NCBI RefSeq assembly: GCF_009676955.1
Contig: NZ_CP045696.1
Coordinates: 3,276,671 to 3,340,670 of the forward strand
Length of the DNA: 64,000 bases
Source of the DNA: Sodaliphilus pleomorphus
Lineage (GTDB): Bacteria; Bacteroidota; Bacteroidia; Bacteroidales; Muribaculaceae
Reading direction: 5' to 3'
How positions within the stretch are numbered: the stretch's first letter is position 1; the number at the start of each line of letters is the position of its first letter. Positions 16,968 through 25,792 of this stretch are shown here, in pieces. The position numbers and the translations under genes were made by a program. The notes beneath the pieces are model-generated. The model had not been told where the DNA came from, made no database searches, and saw only the letters and a list, made by a program, of their open reading frames with translations.

Positions 16968-17748
16968 CTCTTAGTTGTTTCAGTATGGGTGAGTTTACGA
17001 GAACTTTCATCGCGGCAAAGTAGCCTTCTTTTGCATTATCGGCCATTTTTTTGACGTCAAAGGTGCTGCTCTCTTTCATTGAGTCGACATTGATGATGAC
17101 ATCGCACAGGTCCAGGTCGGGCTTGGAGTTGTGGGTGGTCATGAGCCGATAGGCACGGTAGGCGATGTCGGCAATCGTCGACTTGAATGGCGACGTGTTG
17201 AGCGGGCTCACGTTCACCCCCAGTAGCAGGTCGCACTTGTCTCGCAACGCAAAGGCTGGCAAGTTGTGCAACACGCCGCCGTCGATATAGGTTTGTCCGT
17301 TGATTTTCATAGGCTTGAATATCACGGGCAAACTGCATGAGGCCAGCACGCAATCGGCAAGTGGACCGCGGGTGAAGAGCTCTTCCTTGTAAGTGTCGAG
17401 ATTGGTTGCCGATATGATAGTGGGGATTTTCAAGTCCTCGATGCGCTCGGTGGGCAAGTTCTTCTTTAAAAAATGAGCGAACTTGTCAAATTTGAAAATA
17501 CCGTCGGTTGGGGCGCTGAATTTAGCCAGACTTTTGAAATTGATTGTTGAAAAAGCCTTTAGGGTGTCGTCGGGACTCACTCCCGAGCCATAGAATGCCG
17601 CCATCACTGCACCGGCACTCACGCCCGCCAAAATATCGGGGCGCAGGCCGAAATCATCGAGGGCTTTCATGACACCGATGTGGGCAAAACCCTTGGCGCC
17701 GCCACCACTCAGTGCCACGCCCAGACGATATTTCTTGTTTGTTTGCAT
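16954..17748 (-). CDS. Patatin-like phospholipase, RssA/YchK type
   Basis: A 264-residue single-domain patatin. The oxyanion loop is GGGAKG (15-20), the nucleophile S44 lies in GVSAG, and the dyad aspartate is in DGGVLHN. Such proteins are acyl hydrolases of membrane lipids; the bacterial short form is poorly characterised. The ATG at 17748 is preferred to a GTG 13 codons upstream, which overlaps the probable -7 element. It is the first gene of a two-gene unit with the GH13 amylase. A functional link between the two is not evident. Confidence 0.9.
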   Translation of the reverse strand: MQTNKKYRLGVALSGGGAKGFAHIGVMKALDDFGLRPDILAGVSAGAVMAAFYGSGVSPDDTLKAFSTINFKSLAKFSAPTDGIFKFDKFAHFLKKNLPTERIEDLKIPTIISATNLDTYKEELFTRGPLADCVLASCSLPVIFKPMKINGQTYIDGGVLHNLPAFALRDKCDLLLGVNVSPLNTSPFKSTIADIAYRAYRLMTTHNSKPDLDLCDVIINVDSMKESSTFDVKKMADNAKEGYFAAMKVLVNSPILKQLRDERK

Positions 17749-17762
17749 ACTTTTATTTTCTA

Positions 17763-17770
17763 CAAAAATA
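17763..17770 (-). promoter_or_regulatory. -7 element of the patatin-amylase unit
   Basis: TATTTTTG on the minus strand lies 14 bases upstream of the patatin ATG, which implies a very short leader. A good TTTG at the expected spacing was not found. Confidence 0.5.
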
Positions 17771-17803
17771 TTACATTTTGCCGACACAATACCAGAAAAT
17801 GGT

Positions 17804-17839
17804 AAAAAAATAAAGGCGAACCGACGAAGTTCGCCTTTA
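17804..17839 (-). terminator. Terminator of the methylmalonyl-CoA decarboxylase operon
   Basis: A perfect 11-bp stem (17811-17821 with 17829-17839) with a 7-nt loop is followed on the minus strand by a run of T residues (17810-17804). It lies 32 bases after the beta-subunit stop codon. Confidence 0.85.
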
Positions 17840-17870
17840 AATAAATGCTATTTAATTCAATACTGCGACA

Positions 17871-19028
17871 TTATCCCAGGAAGCCCAAAAGTACACCAGC
17901 TGCAACGGCCGAGCCTATTACACCTGCCACATTGGGCCCCATGGCATGCATGAGCAAGTAGTTGCGTGGATCGTACTTCAGGCCCATGTCGTTGCTGATG
18001 CGTGCAGCCATGGGCACTGCGCTCACACCAGCGTTGCCAATGAGTGGATTGAGCTTGTTGTCCTTGCTCAAGAACAGGTTGAAGAACTTGACAAACAGCA
18101 CGCCGGCAAATGTTGCAATGATAAATGCCATAGCGCCCAAGAAGAAAATCTTGACGGTGCTCAGTGTCAGGAACTGTGAAGCCTGTGTGGAGGTGCCTAC
18201 TGTCAAGCCCAGTATCATGGTCACAATGTCGGTCATCGCATTGCTTGCAGTCTTGGCCAGGCGAGTGGTGACTCCCGACTCACGCAGCAGGTTGCCGAAG
18301 AAGAGCATGCCCAGCAGAGGCAGACCCGACGGCACAAAGAAGCAAGTGAGCAGCAGACCCACAATCGGGAAGAGTATCTTCTCGTTTTTGGTCACCTTGC
18401 GAGCTGGCTTCATGTGGATGACACGCTCTTTCTTGGTCGTGCACAGGCGCATGATGGGAGGTTGTATCACTGGCACGAGTGCCATATAGGAGTAGGCACA
18501 CACGGCAATGGCTCCCAACAGGTTGGGTGCCAATTTCCCGCTCAGGAAGATGGCAGTTGGGCCATCGGCACCGCCAATGATGGCTATTGCACCTGCCTGG
18601 TCGGGCATGAAGCCGATGGCGAGGGCTACCATATAGGCACCGAAGATGCCAAACTGGGCAGCAGCGCCCACCAGCATAAGTTTAGGATTGGCAATGAGCG
18701 CACCAAAGTCGGTCATGGCGCCAATGCCAAGGAATATGAGTGGCGGATACCATCCCTTCACCACACCTTGATACAGAATGTTGAGGACCGATCCTTCCTC
18801 ATACACACCAATCTCGTTGCCTGGCTGAAATGGAATGTTGCCTACCAAGATGCCGAAGCCAATGGGCACAAGCAGCATTGGCTCGAAGTCATGCTTGATG
18901 GCGAGGTAAATAAACAGCAGGCCGAAGCAGATCATGATCAGGTTGGTATAGTCACAGTTGTAGAAACCTGTGAAATGCCAGAACTGAGTCAGATTGCTTG
19001 ATATGATATCAAATATACTTGCTAACAT
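17871..19028 (-). CDS. Na+-translocating decarboxylase beta subunit
   Basis: A 385-residue polytopic membrane protein, the beta chain of the biotin-dependent Na+-pumping decarboxylases. It decarboxylates carboxybiotin and exports sodium. The signature [10 protein letters not shown] with the essential aspartate, and [12 protein letters not shown], are both present, and about 9-11 hydrophobic segments are visible. Here the substrate of the complex is most likely methylmalonyl-CoA, because the carboxyltransferase and epimerase genes belong to the same operon. It is the last gene, 2 bases after the biotin carrier gene. Confidence 0.96.
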   Translation of the reverse strand: MLASIFDIISSNLTQFWHFTGFYNCDYTNLIMICFGLLFIYLAIKHDFEPMLLVPIGFGILVGNIPFQPGNEIGVYEEGSVLNILYQGVVKGWYPPLIFLGIGAMTDFGALIANPKLMLVGAAAQFGIFGAYMVALAIGFMPDQAGAIAIIGGADGPTAIFLSGKLAPNLLGAIAVCAYSYMALVPVIQPPIMRLCTTKKERVIHMKPARKVTKNEKILFPIVGLLLTCFFVPSGLPLLGMLFFGNLLRESGVTTRLAKTASNAMTDIVTMILGLTVGTSTQASQFLTLSTVKIFFLGAMAFIIATFAGVLFVKFFNLFLSKDNKLNPLIGNAGVSAVPMAARISNDMGLKYDPRNYLLMHAMGPNVAGVIGSAVAAGVLLGFLG

Positions 19029-19030
19029 AA

Positions 19031-19468
19031 CTACGCAATTACCATGATAGTGTCGCCCTCGAGCACCGAGTCCTCTTTGGCAACGTTGATACTCTTAACC
19101 GTACCGTCTTTACCGGCCTTGATTTCGTTGCCCATCTTCATGGCTTCAAGGATGCACACCACGTCGTCGGCCTTCACTGCCTGGCCTTCCTTGACATAGA
19201 GTTCCTTGATGGTGCCAGGCAGTGGCGACTCGATTACGAAGTCGCCTGCAGCAGCCTTGGCAGCTGCTTTCTTGGGCTTGGCTACAGGAGCTGCCGCCAC
19301 TGCAGCAGGAGCAACCTTCTTGACAACGTGCGAGATCTTGGGCTGGTCTTCGAGCTCTACCTTGTAGCTCTTGCCGTTGACCTCGACTTGGGCAACGTTG
19401 TTCTCGTCGACATTACCAACGGCAACTGTGTACTCGTTGCCATTGATTTTATATTTGTATTCTTTCAT
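19031..19468 (-). CDS. Biotin carboxyl carrier subunit
   Basis: A 145-residue biotinyl carrier. An N-terminal segment (1-50) probably docks to partner subunits, a flexible Ala/Pro/Lys linker spans 50-75, and a biotinyl domain spans about 77-145 with EAMKMGN and the biotin-acceptor K111. It shuttles carboxyl groups between the carboxyltransferase and the membrane beta subunit. The ATG at 19468 is clear; a longer open frame reaching 19639 overlaps the upstream gene and is not conserved. Confidence 0.96.
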   Translation of the reverse strand: MKEYKYKINGNEYTVAVGNVDENNVAQVEVNGKSYKVELEDQPKISHVVKKVAPAAVAAAPVAKPKKAAAKAAAGDFVIESPLPGTIKELYVKEGQAVKADDVVCILEAMKMGNEIKAGKDGTVKSINVAKEDSVLEGDTIMVIA

Positions 19469-19509
19469 TTTGAAGTAAAGTCTGTTAATTTTTTTTGAAA
19501 ACCTGGTTG

Positions 19510-20538
19510 TTATTTGCGTTGAGGCGTTGGGCACATCATTTGCTCCTTCGAGTTCCATGCAGTGGCGGTGTTGTGCTTGAAGGTCAACACGCCGCTTTCC
19601 TCGTCGTGGGCGTTGAAGTGCTGGTACAGTGCCATGCATATGGCTGTAATTTCCTCCTCGCCGGCCTCGGGTGCCGTAGCAGCAATGCTCGCTTGAGGCT
19701 CAACTGCCTGTGGGGCTGCCGGGGCTGCGTTCTTGTTGAGCGACTTGTCGCTCACATAGCCAAACAGCTTGAAGAGCAAGAACAGCAGGATGAGAGCCGA
19801 GAACACAATGAGCATGGCAATGATGGTGATGATCACGCCATAGGGATCGTGCTGGTGGAACTTTTCGATGTTCTCGTTCTTGATGCGAGTGTTGAAATTG
19901 CCGGGGGTGATGGCTTTCTCGATGCTGCTGCCGTCGCGCATTTCAAAATCGCCGTTGTGCTCTGCGCCCTCGATGGGCAAACGGCCTTCGGCCTTGAGCG
20001 CATAGGACTGGCTGGCTTTGAGCGAGGCAGGAATCGTGAGCTCGTCGACCAAGTCTCCGTTTACATCATATACTGCAATGTAGTTCTCTTTTCCATCGGC
20101 AAACTTAAACGGCAGGTGGAAGGTGCCATTTTGGATTTGCCCATCGGCAACAAACACGCATTGCCCGTGCTCGCCCAGGTTGGTGTTTCTTTCATCACCG
20201 CGCGGAATCATGTAGACTCCGGTTTTCAACGGGTCCTCTGAAAGGTAGCGAAGCACTGCATCGCGACCACGCACTTGCTCGCGCTGGTAGGCGATGTCCT
20301 CGTTGGCCTTTGTGAATATCTGGTCGGGACGTTTGTCGGTGATAAACATCTTCTCGATGGCATAGGCTTGATAGCTTGAGTTGTAAAGCTCGACCCATCC
20401 GGCCGTTGTGCCACCATACTGCGTGCTGTCTTGAGCAACCATCACCTCGGTGATGCGCAGGTTCTTGTGACCCTGTGCAAGTGCGCCGAAGCTCACGACT
20501 GCTGCAAGTAGCAGAAAAATGATATTTCTTTTATTCAT
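19510..20538 (-). CDS. OadG-type gamma subunit with N-terminal lamin-tail domain
   Basis: A 342-residue protein. A signal peptide (cleavage near GALAQ) leads to an exported part that begins NLRITEVM with GWVELYN, the pattern of a lamin-tail (LTD) beta-sandwich. A single membrane helix (YGVIITIIAMLIVFSALILL) and a cytoplasmic tail follow. The tail has an Ala/Pro linker and EEEITAICMALYQHF, which resembles the C-terminus of Bacteroidales OadG. Classical OadG has only about 80 residues. The subunit should anchor the carboxyltransferase and carrier to the beta subunit. The ATG at 20538 is preferred over a GTG at 20550. The extracytoplasmic LTD has no known role in the pump. Confidence 0.85.
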   Translation of the reverse strand: MNKRNIIFLLLAAVVSFGALAQGHKNLRITEVMVAQDSTQYGGTTAGWVELYNSSYQAYAIEKMFITDKRPDQIFTKANEDIAYQREQVRGRDAVLRYLSEDPLKTGVYMIPRGDERNTNLGEHGQCVFVADGQIQNGTFHLPFKFADGKENYIAVYDVNGDLVDELTIPASLKASQSYALKAEGRLPIEGAEHNGDFEMRDGSSIEKAITPGNFNTRIKNENIEKFHQHDPYGVIITIIAMLIVFSALILLFLLFKLFGYVSDKSLNKNAAPAAPQAVEPQASIAATAPEAGEEEITAICMALYQHFNAHDEESGVLTFKHNTATAWNSKEQMMCPTPQRK

Positions 20539-20560
20539 CTCTTTTAACACTTTATATATA

Positions 20561-22165
20561 TTAGAGAGGAATATTTCCGTGCTTTTTGGCCGGGTTGGTC
20601 AGTTTCTTGGTGCGAGTCTGCTCGAGTGCACGTATGATGCGGAAACGTGTGTTGCGTGGCTCGATCACGTCGTCGATGTAGCCGTACTTGGCTGCATTGT
20701 AAGGCGTGCAGAACAGGTCGTTGTACTCCTGCTCTTTCTCGGCAATAAATTGCTTGTGGTCGGCCATGATTTTCTTGGCCTCTTCCTCGCTCTTGGCCTC
20801 GGCTGCAGCAGCCTTTGCCATTTTGCCTTGCTTGGCATAGAGAATGCCTGCTGCACCGCTGGCACCCATCACTGCGATTTCGGCGCTTGGCCATGCATAG
20901 TTCATGTCGCCGCGCAGCTGCTTGCAGCTCATCACGATGTGGCTGCCGCCGTAGCTCTTGCGCAACGTCACTGTGATCTTGGGCACAGTTGCCTCGCCGT
21001 AGGCATAAAGCAGCTTGGCGCCGTTCATGATCACTGCGTTGTATTCTTGCTGCGTGCCGGGCAGGAAGCCGGGAACGTCGACCAGTGTCACCAGAGGGAT
21101 GTTGAAGGCGTCGCAGAAACGCACAAAGCGTCCGCCCTTGCGGCTTGCATTCACATCGAGCACACCTGCCATGTAGTTGGGTTGGTTGGCAATCACACCC
21201 ACGCTCTGGCCATTGAAGCGGGCAAAGCCCACGATGATATTCTTGGCCCAGTCCTTGTGAACCTCAAGGAACTCGCCGTTGTCGACGATTGCGCCTATCA
21301 CGTCATACATGTTGTAGGGGTCGTTGGGGCTCTCGGGAATGACACTGTTGAGTGCATCCTCGGCACGATCGATGGGATCGGTGCACTCCACGCGCGGAGC
21401 TTCCTCCATGTTGTTGCTCGGCATGTAGCTCAGCAACTTCTTGATCAAGGCCATGGCCTCTTCCTCGTTTTCGGCTGCAAAGTGTGCCACACCGCTCTTG
21501 GTAGCGTGCACTTTTGCTCCACCCAGTTGCTCCTGGCTCACATCCTCGCCTGTCACGGTCTTTACCACCTTAGGTCCAGTGAGGAACATGTAGCTTATGC
21601 CTTGGCACATGATAATGAAGTCGGTGAGGGCGGGAGAGTATACGGCACCGCCGGCGCAGGGGCCTAAGATGGCCGATATCTGAGGAATCACGCCGCTGGC
21701 GTTGATGTTGCGCTGGAAGATCTCGGCATAGCCGCCCAGGGCATTGATGCCCTCCTGGATGCGTGCGCCGCCCGAGTCGTTGAGTCCAATGACGGGAGCT
21801 CCGTTCTTCATGGCCAAGTCCATGATCTTGCATATCTTCATGGCCATTGTCTCACTCAAGGCTCCGCCAAAAGAGGTTGCGTCTTGTGCGAAGATGTAGA
21901 CGAGACGGCCCTCGATAGTGCCATATCCTGTCACGACAGCGTCGCCGTCGACCTGCTTCTTCTCCATGCCGAAGTTGGTGCAGCGATGACGCACAAACAT
22001 GTCAAGTTCCTCAAAGCTGCCTTCGTCGAGGAGCATGTTGATTCTTTCGCGGGCAGTGTATTTGCCCTTGTCGTGCTGTTTTTGAATGGCTTTTTCGCCA
22101 CCACCGAGGCGCGCAGCATTACGGCGCTCGATCAGCTCTTGAATTTTTTCAAGTTGTTTGCCCAT
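20561..22165 (-). CDS. mmdA: Methylmalonyl-CoA decarboxylase/propionyl-CoA carboxylase carboxyltransferase subunit
   Basis: A 534-residue biotin-dependent carboxyltransferase with both crotonase-like halves. Acyl-CoA and biotin-binding loops are visible, for example DSGGARIQEG, GPCAGGAVYSPA, DVPGFLPG and GASGAAGILY. It transfers the carboxyl group of methylmalonyl-CoA to biotin, yielding propionyl-CoA. Gene order (epimerase, this gene, gamma, carrier, beta) identifies the Na+-pumping decarboxylase used in succinate-to-propionate fermentation. It follows the epimerase gene by 8 bases. The mutase genes are not in the window. Confidence 0.96.
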   Translation of the reverse strand: MGKQLEKIQELIERRNAARLGGGEKAIQKQHDKGKYTARERINMLLDEGSFEELDMFVRHRCTNFGMEKKQVDGDAVVTGYGTIEGRLVYIFAQDATSFGGALSETMAMKICKIMDLAMKNGAPVIGLNDSGGARIQEGINALGGYAEIFQRNINASGVIPQISAILGPCAGGAVYSPALTDFIIMCQGISYMFLTGPKVVKTVTGEDVSQEQLGGAKVHATKSGVAHFAAENEEEAMALIKKLLSYMPSNNMEEAPRVECTDPIDRAEDALNSVIPESPNDPYNMYDVIGAIVDNGEFLEVHKDWAKNIIVGFARFNGQSVGVIANQPNYMAGVLDVNASRKGGRFVRFCDAFNIPLVTLVDVPGFLPGTQQEYNAVIMNGAKLLYAYGEATVPKITVTLRKSYGGSHIVMSCKQLRGDMNYAWPSAEIAVMGASGAAGILYAKQGKMAKAAAAEAKSEEEAKKIMADHKQFIAEKEQEYNDLFCTPYNAAKYGYIDDVIEPRNTRFRIIRALEQTRTKKLTNPAKKHGNIPL

Positions 22166-22173
22166 TATTCTTT

Positions 22174-22593
22174 TTACTTATTTGGATTTTCACAAAGTTC
22201 GATTAATGCTCCGCAAGTGCTCTTGGGGTGTACAAAAGCGATGTTCAAGCCGTCGGCACCCTTGCGAGGAGTCTTGTCGATCACGCGCTCACCCTTCTCT
22301 TGCAATTCGTTGAGTGCATTGGCCAGACCGTCCTCAACGGCAAAAGCCATGTGCTGAATGCCGCCGTGGCCGCCGTTCTTGGCAATGAACTTTGCAATGG
22401 CGCTCTCGTCGCTCGTAGCCTCAAGCAACTCGATCTTGGTTTCTCCCACTTTCAGGAAAGCGGTCTTTACATGTTGGTCGGCAACTTCTTCGATCTTGTA
22501 GCACTTGGTGTTCAGTAATTTCTCGTAAAATGGGATTGCTTGCTCAAGCGATGCAACAGCAATGCCCACGTGTTCGATGTGTGAAATCTGCAT
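22174..22593 (-). CDS. mce: Methylmalonyl-CoA epimerase
   Basis: A 139-residue vicinal-oxygen-chelate protein with two beta-alpha-beta-beta-beta modules. It interconverts (R)- and (S)-methylmalonyl-CoA. Metal ligands are visible in ISHIEHVGIAV (histidine near 8), GGIQHMAFAV and the C-terminal ALIELCE glutamate. It is the first gene of the operon, 8 bases before mmdA, and links the B12-dependent mutase product to the decarboxylase. Confidence 0.97.
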   Translation of the reverse strand: MQISHIEHVGIAVASLEQAIPFYEKLLNTKCYKIEEVADQHVKTAFLKVGETKIELLEATSDESAIAKFIAKNGGHGGIQHMAFAVEDGLANALNELQEKGERVIDKTPRKGADGLNIAFVHPKSTCGALIELCENPNK

Positions 22594-22690
22594 AACGAAA
22601 ATTTGTTTTAAAAAGTTGTTATATAATTAGTTAATTGATATTTAAAAGTAATGTCGATATTATGCCCCGCAGGTCGGCAATTCTTCAGTG

Positions 22691-22698
22691 CAAATTTA
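22691..22698 (-). promoter_or_regulatory. -7 element of the mce operon
   Basis: TAAATTTG on the minus strand lies 97 bases upstream of the mce ATG. No clear TTTG sits at the right distance, so this is a weaker call. Confidence 0.45.
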
Positions 22699-23033
22699 CT
22701 ACAAATTATTTAAAAGGCGGCCATTATTCGAGCAAGAATTACTTTTAAACTTCTTTAAAAATAATATCAAATTTTAAATTCTTGCCACCTGCTATTTTAC
22801 ATTGGAATCGCACATCTTATTAATTGCCGCAACCACGCCATGCTCCCCACCATGTGCTTAATTTGTATTTGATCTAAATTGCAATGTTGTGCAAAGTTGT
22901 CGTTTTTTGTGTGGATTATTGAGCTTTGAAATTCTTGTTTTGGAAAACTTTTACAATGGTTTAAATTGTTAAACTATTGATATTAAGAGTTGTATGTATA
23001 TGAATTGGAAATTTTAATTTTTCAAAGCAAATC

Positions 23034-23065
23034 TTTGTTTTAAAAAATGATTGTTGCTAAATTTG
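23034..23065 (+). promoter_or_regulatory. Consensus promoter of nrdJ
   Basis: TTTG (23034-23037) and TAAATTTG (23058-23065) are exactly 20 bp apart. The leader to the GTG start is about 50 nt. Confidence 0.75.
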
Positions 23066-23122
23066 CGCTGGTTTCGCCAAAAAAAATAATTTAACACATA
23101 CTATTATAATATACTTTCAAAA

Positions 23123-25675
23123 GTGAACACAACGACATACACTTATGAAGAAGCTTATGAAGCCACACTCAAGTATTTTGGTGGCGATGAGCTGGCAGCA
23201 AGGGTCTGGACGAGCAAGTATGCTCTGAAGGACTCGCTGGGACATCTTTATGAGCTTACCCCCGACGACATGCATCACCGCATCGCCCATGAGATTGCAC
23301 GCATAGAGAACAAGTATCCCAATCCAATGAGTGAAGAAAAAATCTTCGGCTTGATAAAGCATTTTCGCTACATTGTGCCACAGGGCAGCCCTATGGCGGG
23401 CATTGGCAACAATTTCCAAGTTGGCTCGTTGTCCAATTGCTTTGTCATTGGCCTTGATGGTTATCCCGACAGCTACGGGGGCATCTTGAAGATCGACGAA
23501 GAGCAGGTTCAGCTCATGAAACGACGTGGTGGTGTGGGCCACGACTTGTCGCACATTCGCCCTAAAGGCTCTCCGGTGAAGAACTCGGCTTTGACCTCGA
23601 CAGGACTTGTACCCTTCATGGAACGCTACAGCAACAGCACCCGCGAGGTTGCTCAAGACGGGCGCCGCGGTGCGCTCATGCTCACGGTGAGCATCAAGCA
23701 TCCCGATAGCGAGGCCTTTATCGATGCAAAAATGACCGAGGGCAAGGTCACTGGCGCCAATGTGAGCGTGCGCATCGACGACGATTTCATGAAGGCTGCC
23801 ACCGAGGGAAAGAAATATGTTCAACAATACCCCGTGCATGCCGATTCCCCCCTGTATAAGAAAGAAATCGACGCCTCGAAGCTGTGGGGCAAAATCGTGC
23901 ACAATGCTTGGAAAAGCGCCGAGCCTGGCGTTTTGTTCTGGGACACGATCATTCGCGAGTCGGTGCCCGACTGCTATGCCGACCTCGGCTTCCGCACGAT
24001 TTCGACCAATCCTTGCGGAGAGATCCCGTTGTGTCCCTACGACAGCTGCCGCTTGCTTGCTATCAACTTGTATTCCTATGTCGAGAATCCGTTTACCAAG
24101 GAAGCTCGATTCAACTTCGATTTGTTCAAGGAGCACATTGGCTACGCCCAGCGCATTATGGACGACATCATCGACCTTGAAATGGAAAAAATCGAGAAAA
24201 TCTTAGATAAAATCAAGAGCGATCCCGAAACGTTGGAAGTGAAGCAAACTGAGTTGAACTTATGGAACAAGATACGCAACAAGACCTTGAAAGGCCGCCG
24301 CACGGGCGTGGGAACCACTGCCGAAGGCGACATGATTGCCGCCATGGGACTGCGCTATGGCACCGAGCCTGCTACCGAGTTCTCGGTGAGTGTGCATCGC
24401 GCACTGGCACTGGCCGCCTATCGCTCTTCGGTCAACATGGCCAAAGAGAGAGGGGCTTTTGAAGTCTACGATGCGCAGCGTGAGAAGAACAATCCCTACA
24501 TCAACCGTCTCAAGGAGGCCGACCCCGAGCTGTATGACAGCATGGTGAAGTACGGCCGCCGCAATATTGCCTGTCTCACAATCGCACCCACAGGCACCAC
24601 CAGCATCATGACGCAGACCACGTCGGGCATCGAACCTGTCTTTCTTCCTGTGTACAAGCGTCGCCGCAAGGTGAATCCTAACGACAAAGATGTGCATGTC
24701 GATTATGTCGACAGCACAGGCGATGCCTTTGAGGAATATATCGTCTACCATCCTAAGTTTGTCACCTGGATGCAAGTCAACGGCATTGAGGTGCGGCATG
24801 ACTACACGCAGCAGCAGCTCGATGAGATTGTAGCCAAGTCTCCCTACTACAAGGCTACGTCCAACGATGTTGACTGGGTTGAAAAAGTGAAGATGCAGGG
24901 TGCCGTGCAAAAATGGGTCGACCACTCGATAAGCGTTACAATCAACCTGCCTAACGACATCAGCGAGGATATGGTGAACAAACTTTATGTAGAGGCGTGG
25001 AAGGCTGGTTGCAAGGGATGCACTGTGTACCGCGATGGCTCTCGCTCGGGTGTGCTTGTCACGCTCACCAGCGAGGACAAGAAAAAAGAGAAAGAGAAGC
25101 AGGCACACTACATGGCCGAAGAAGAGCACATCTTGAAGCGCCCGATTGTGCTTGACGCCGATGTTGTGCGTTTCCAGAACAACAAGGAGAAGTGGATTGC
25201 ATTCATCGGCCTCATCGACGGACGCCCCTACGAGATATTTACCGGTATTGCCGACGACGAAGAGGGCATTTTCTGTCCTAAGTCGGTAACCAAGGGCAAG
25301 ATTATCAAAGTCATAGGAGAGGATGGCGAGAAACGCTACGATTTCCAGTTTGTGAACAAGCGAGGGTTTAAAACCACTATCGAGGGCTTGAGCGAGAAGT
25401 TCAATCCCGAGTTCTGGAATTATGCCAAGCTCATCTCTGGTGTGCTGCGCTACGGCATGCCTATAGCCCAGGTGCTGAAATTGGTGAGCAGTCTTGAGCT
25501 CGACAATCAGTCGATCAATACCTGGAAAATGGGTGTGGAGCGTGCCCTCAAGAAATACCTGCCCAACGGCACCAAAGCCAAGGGCAAGAAATGTCCCAAT
25601 TGTGGCCAGGAAACCCTTATCTATCAAGAGGGATGCTTGATATGCACCAATTGCGGCACGTCGCGCTGTGGCTGA
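23123..25675 (+). CDS. nrdJ: Adenosylcobalamin-dependent ribonucleotide reductase (class II)
   Basis: An 850-residue class II reductase that makes deoxyribonucleotides with a B12-derived thiyl radical and needs no oxygen. Visible features are C106 in SLSNCFVIG and the active-site NPCGE at 296-300 (C298, E300). A C-terminal extension ends in a zinc ribbon (CPNCGQ, CTNCG) and a final C-G likely to shuttle electrons. The start is GTG at 23123, where the conserved sequence begins; the next in-frame ATG is about 50 codons inside. The gene is monocistronic, with a consensus promoter and a hairpin terminator. Confidence 0.96.
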   Translation: MNTTTYTYEEAYEATLKYFGGDELAARVWTSKYALKDSLGHLYELTPDDMHHRIAHEIARIENKYPNPMSEEKIFGLIKHFRYIVPQGSPMAGIGNNFQVGSLSNCFVIGLDGYPDSYGGILKIDEEQVQLMKRRGGVGHDLSHIRPKGSPVKNSALTSTGLVPFMERYSNSTREVAQDGRRGALMLTVSIKHPDSEAFIDAKMTEGKVTGANVSVRIDDDFMKAATEGKKYVQQYPVHADSPLYKKEIDASKLWGKIVHNAWKSAEPGVLFWDTIIRESVPDCYADLGFRTISTNPCGEIPLCPYDSCRLLAINLYSYVENPFTKEARFNFDLFKEHIGYAQRIMDDIIDLEMEKIEKILDKIKSDPETLEVKQTELNLWNKIRNKTLKGRRTGVGTTAEGDMIAAMGLRYGTEPATEFSVSVHRALALAAYRSSVNMAKERGAFEVYDAQREKNNPYINRLKEADPELYDSMVKYGRRNIACLTIAPTGTTSIMTQTTSGIEPVFLPVYKRRRKVNPNDKDVHVDYVDSTGDAFEEYIVYHPKFVTWMQVNGIEVRHDYTQQQLDEIVAKSPYYKATSNDVDWVEKVKMQGAVQKWVDHSISVTINLPNDISEDMVNKLYVEAWKAGCKGCTVYRDGSRSGVLVTLTSEDKKKEKEKQAHYMAEEEHILKRPIVLDADVVRFQNNKEKWIAFIGLIDGRPYEIFTGIADDEEGIFCPKSVTKGKIIKVIGEDGEKRYDFQFVNKRGFKTTIEGLSEKFNPEFWNYAKLISGVLRYGMPIAQVLKLVSSLELDNQSINTWKMGVERALKKYLPNGTKAKGKKCPNCGQETLIYQEGCLICTNCGTSRCG

Positions 25676-25708
25676 TGCTTTCAGTCATTTGAACTGAAGA
25701 TTGGTTAC

Positions 25709-25738
25709 AAGGGGTCGAAAAGCAATTTTTGGCCCCTT
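25709..25738 (+). terminator. Terminator of nrdJ
   Basis: A 13-bp stem with two G-U pairs (25709-25721 with 25726-25738) and loop GCAA is followed by TAATTTT. It lies 33 bases after the nrdJ stop codon. Confidence 0.8.
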
Positions 25739-25792
25739 TAATTTTGGCATTTTAACCTTTTGCAGTAACTTTATGACTTAAAAAGAAAACCT

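Larger units (their letters stand above)
22594..23122. other. Divergent intergenic region between mce and nrdJ
   Basis: This 529-base AT-rich stretch has no credible gene. It holds one -7 element for each flanking unit (22691-22698 minus; 23058-23065 plus). A 9-bp inverted repeat (22732-22740 and 22777-22785) flanks a 36-base AT-rich loop. Both flanking pathways depend on cobalamin, directly (nrdJ) or through the mutase step, but I found no cobalamin-riboswitch core motif on either strand. Confidence 0.6.

Noticed and set aside
15336..17054. 572-codon open frame on the plus strand opposite the GH13 amylase and patatin genes
   Set aside because: It has no family resemblance and lies antisense to two well-identified genes. 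Long antisense frames of this kind (also 5436-6629 and 8031-9266) follow from the codon bias.
22594..23122. Cobalamin riboswitch for nrdJ or mce
   Set aside because: Biologically expected, but I found neither the conserved GCCACTG-type core nor a plausible multi-helix fold on either strand.
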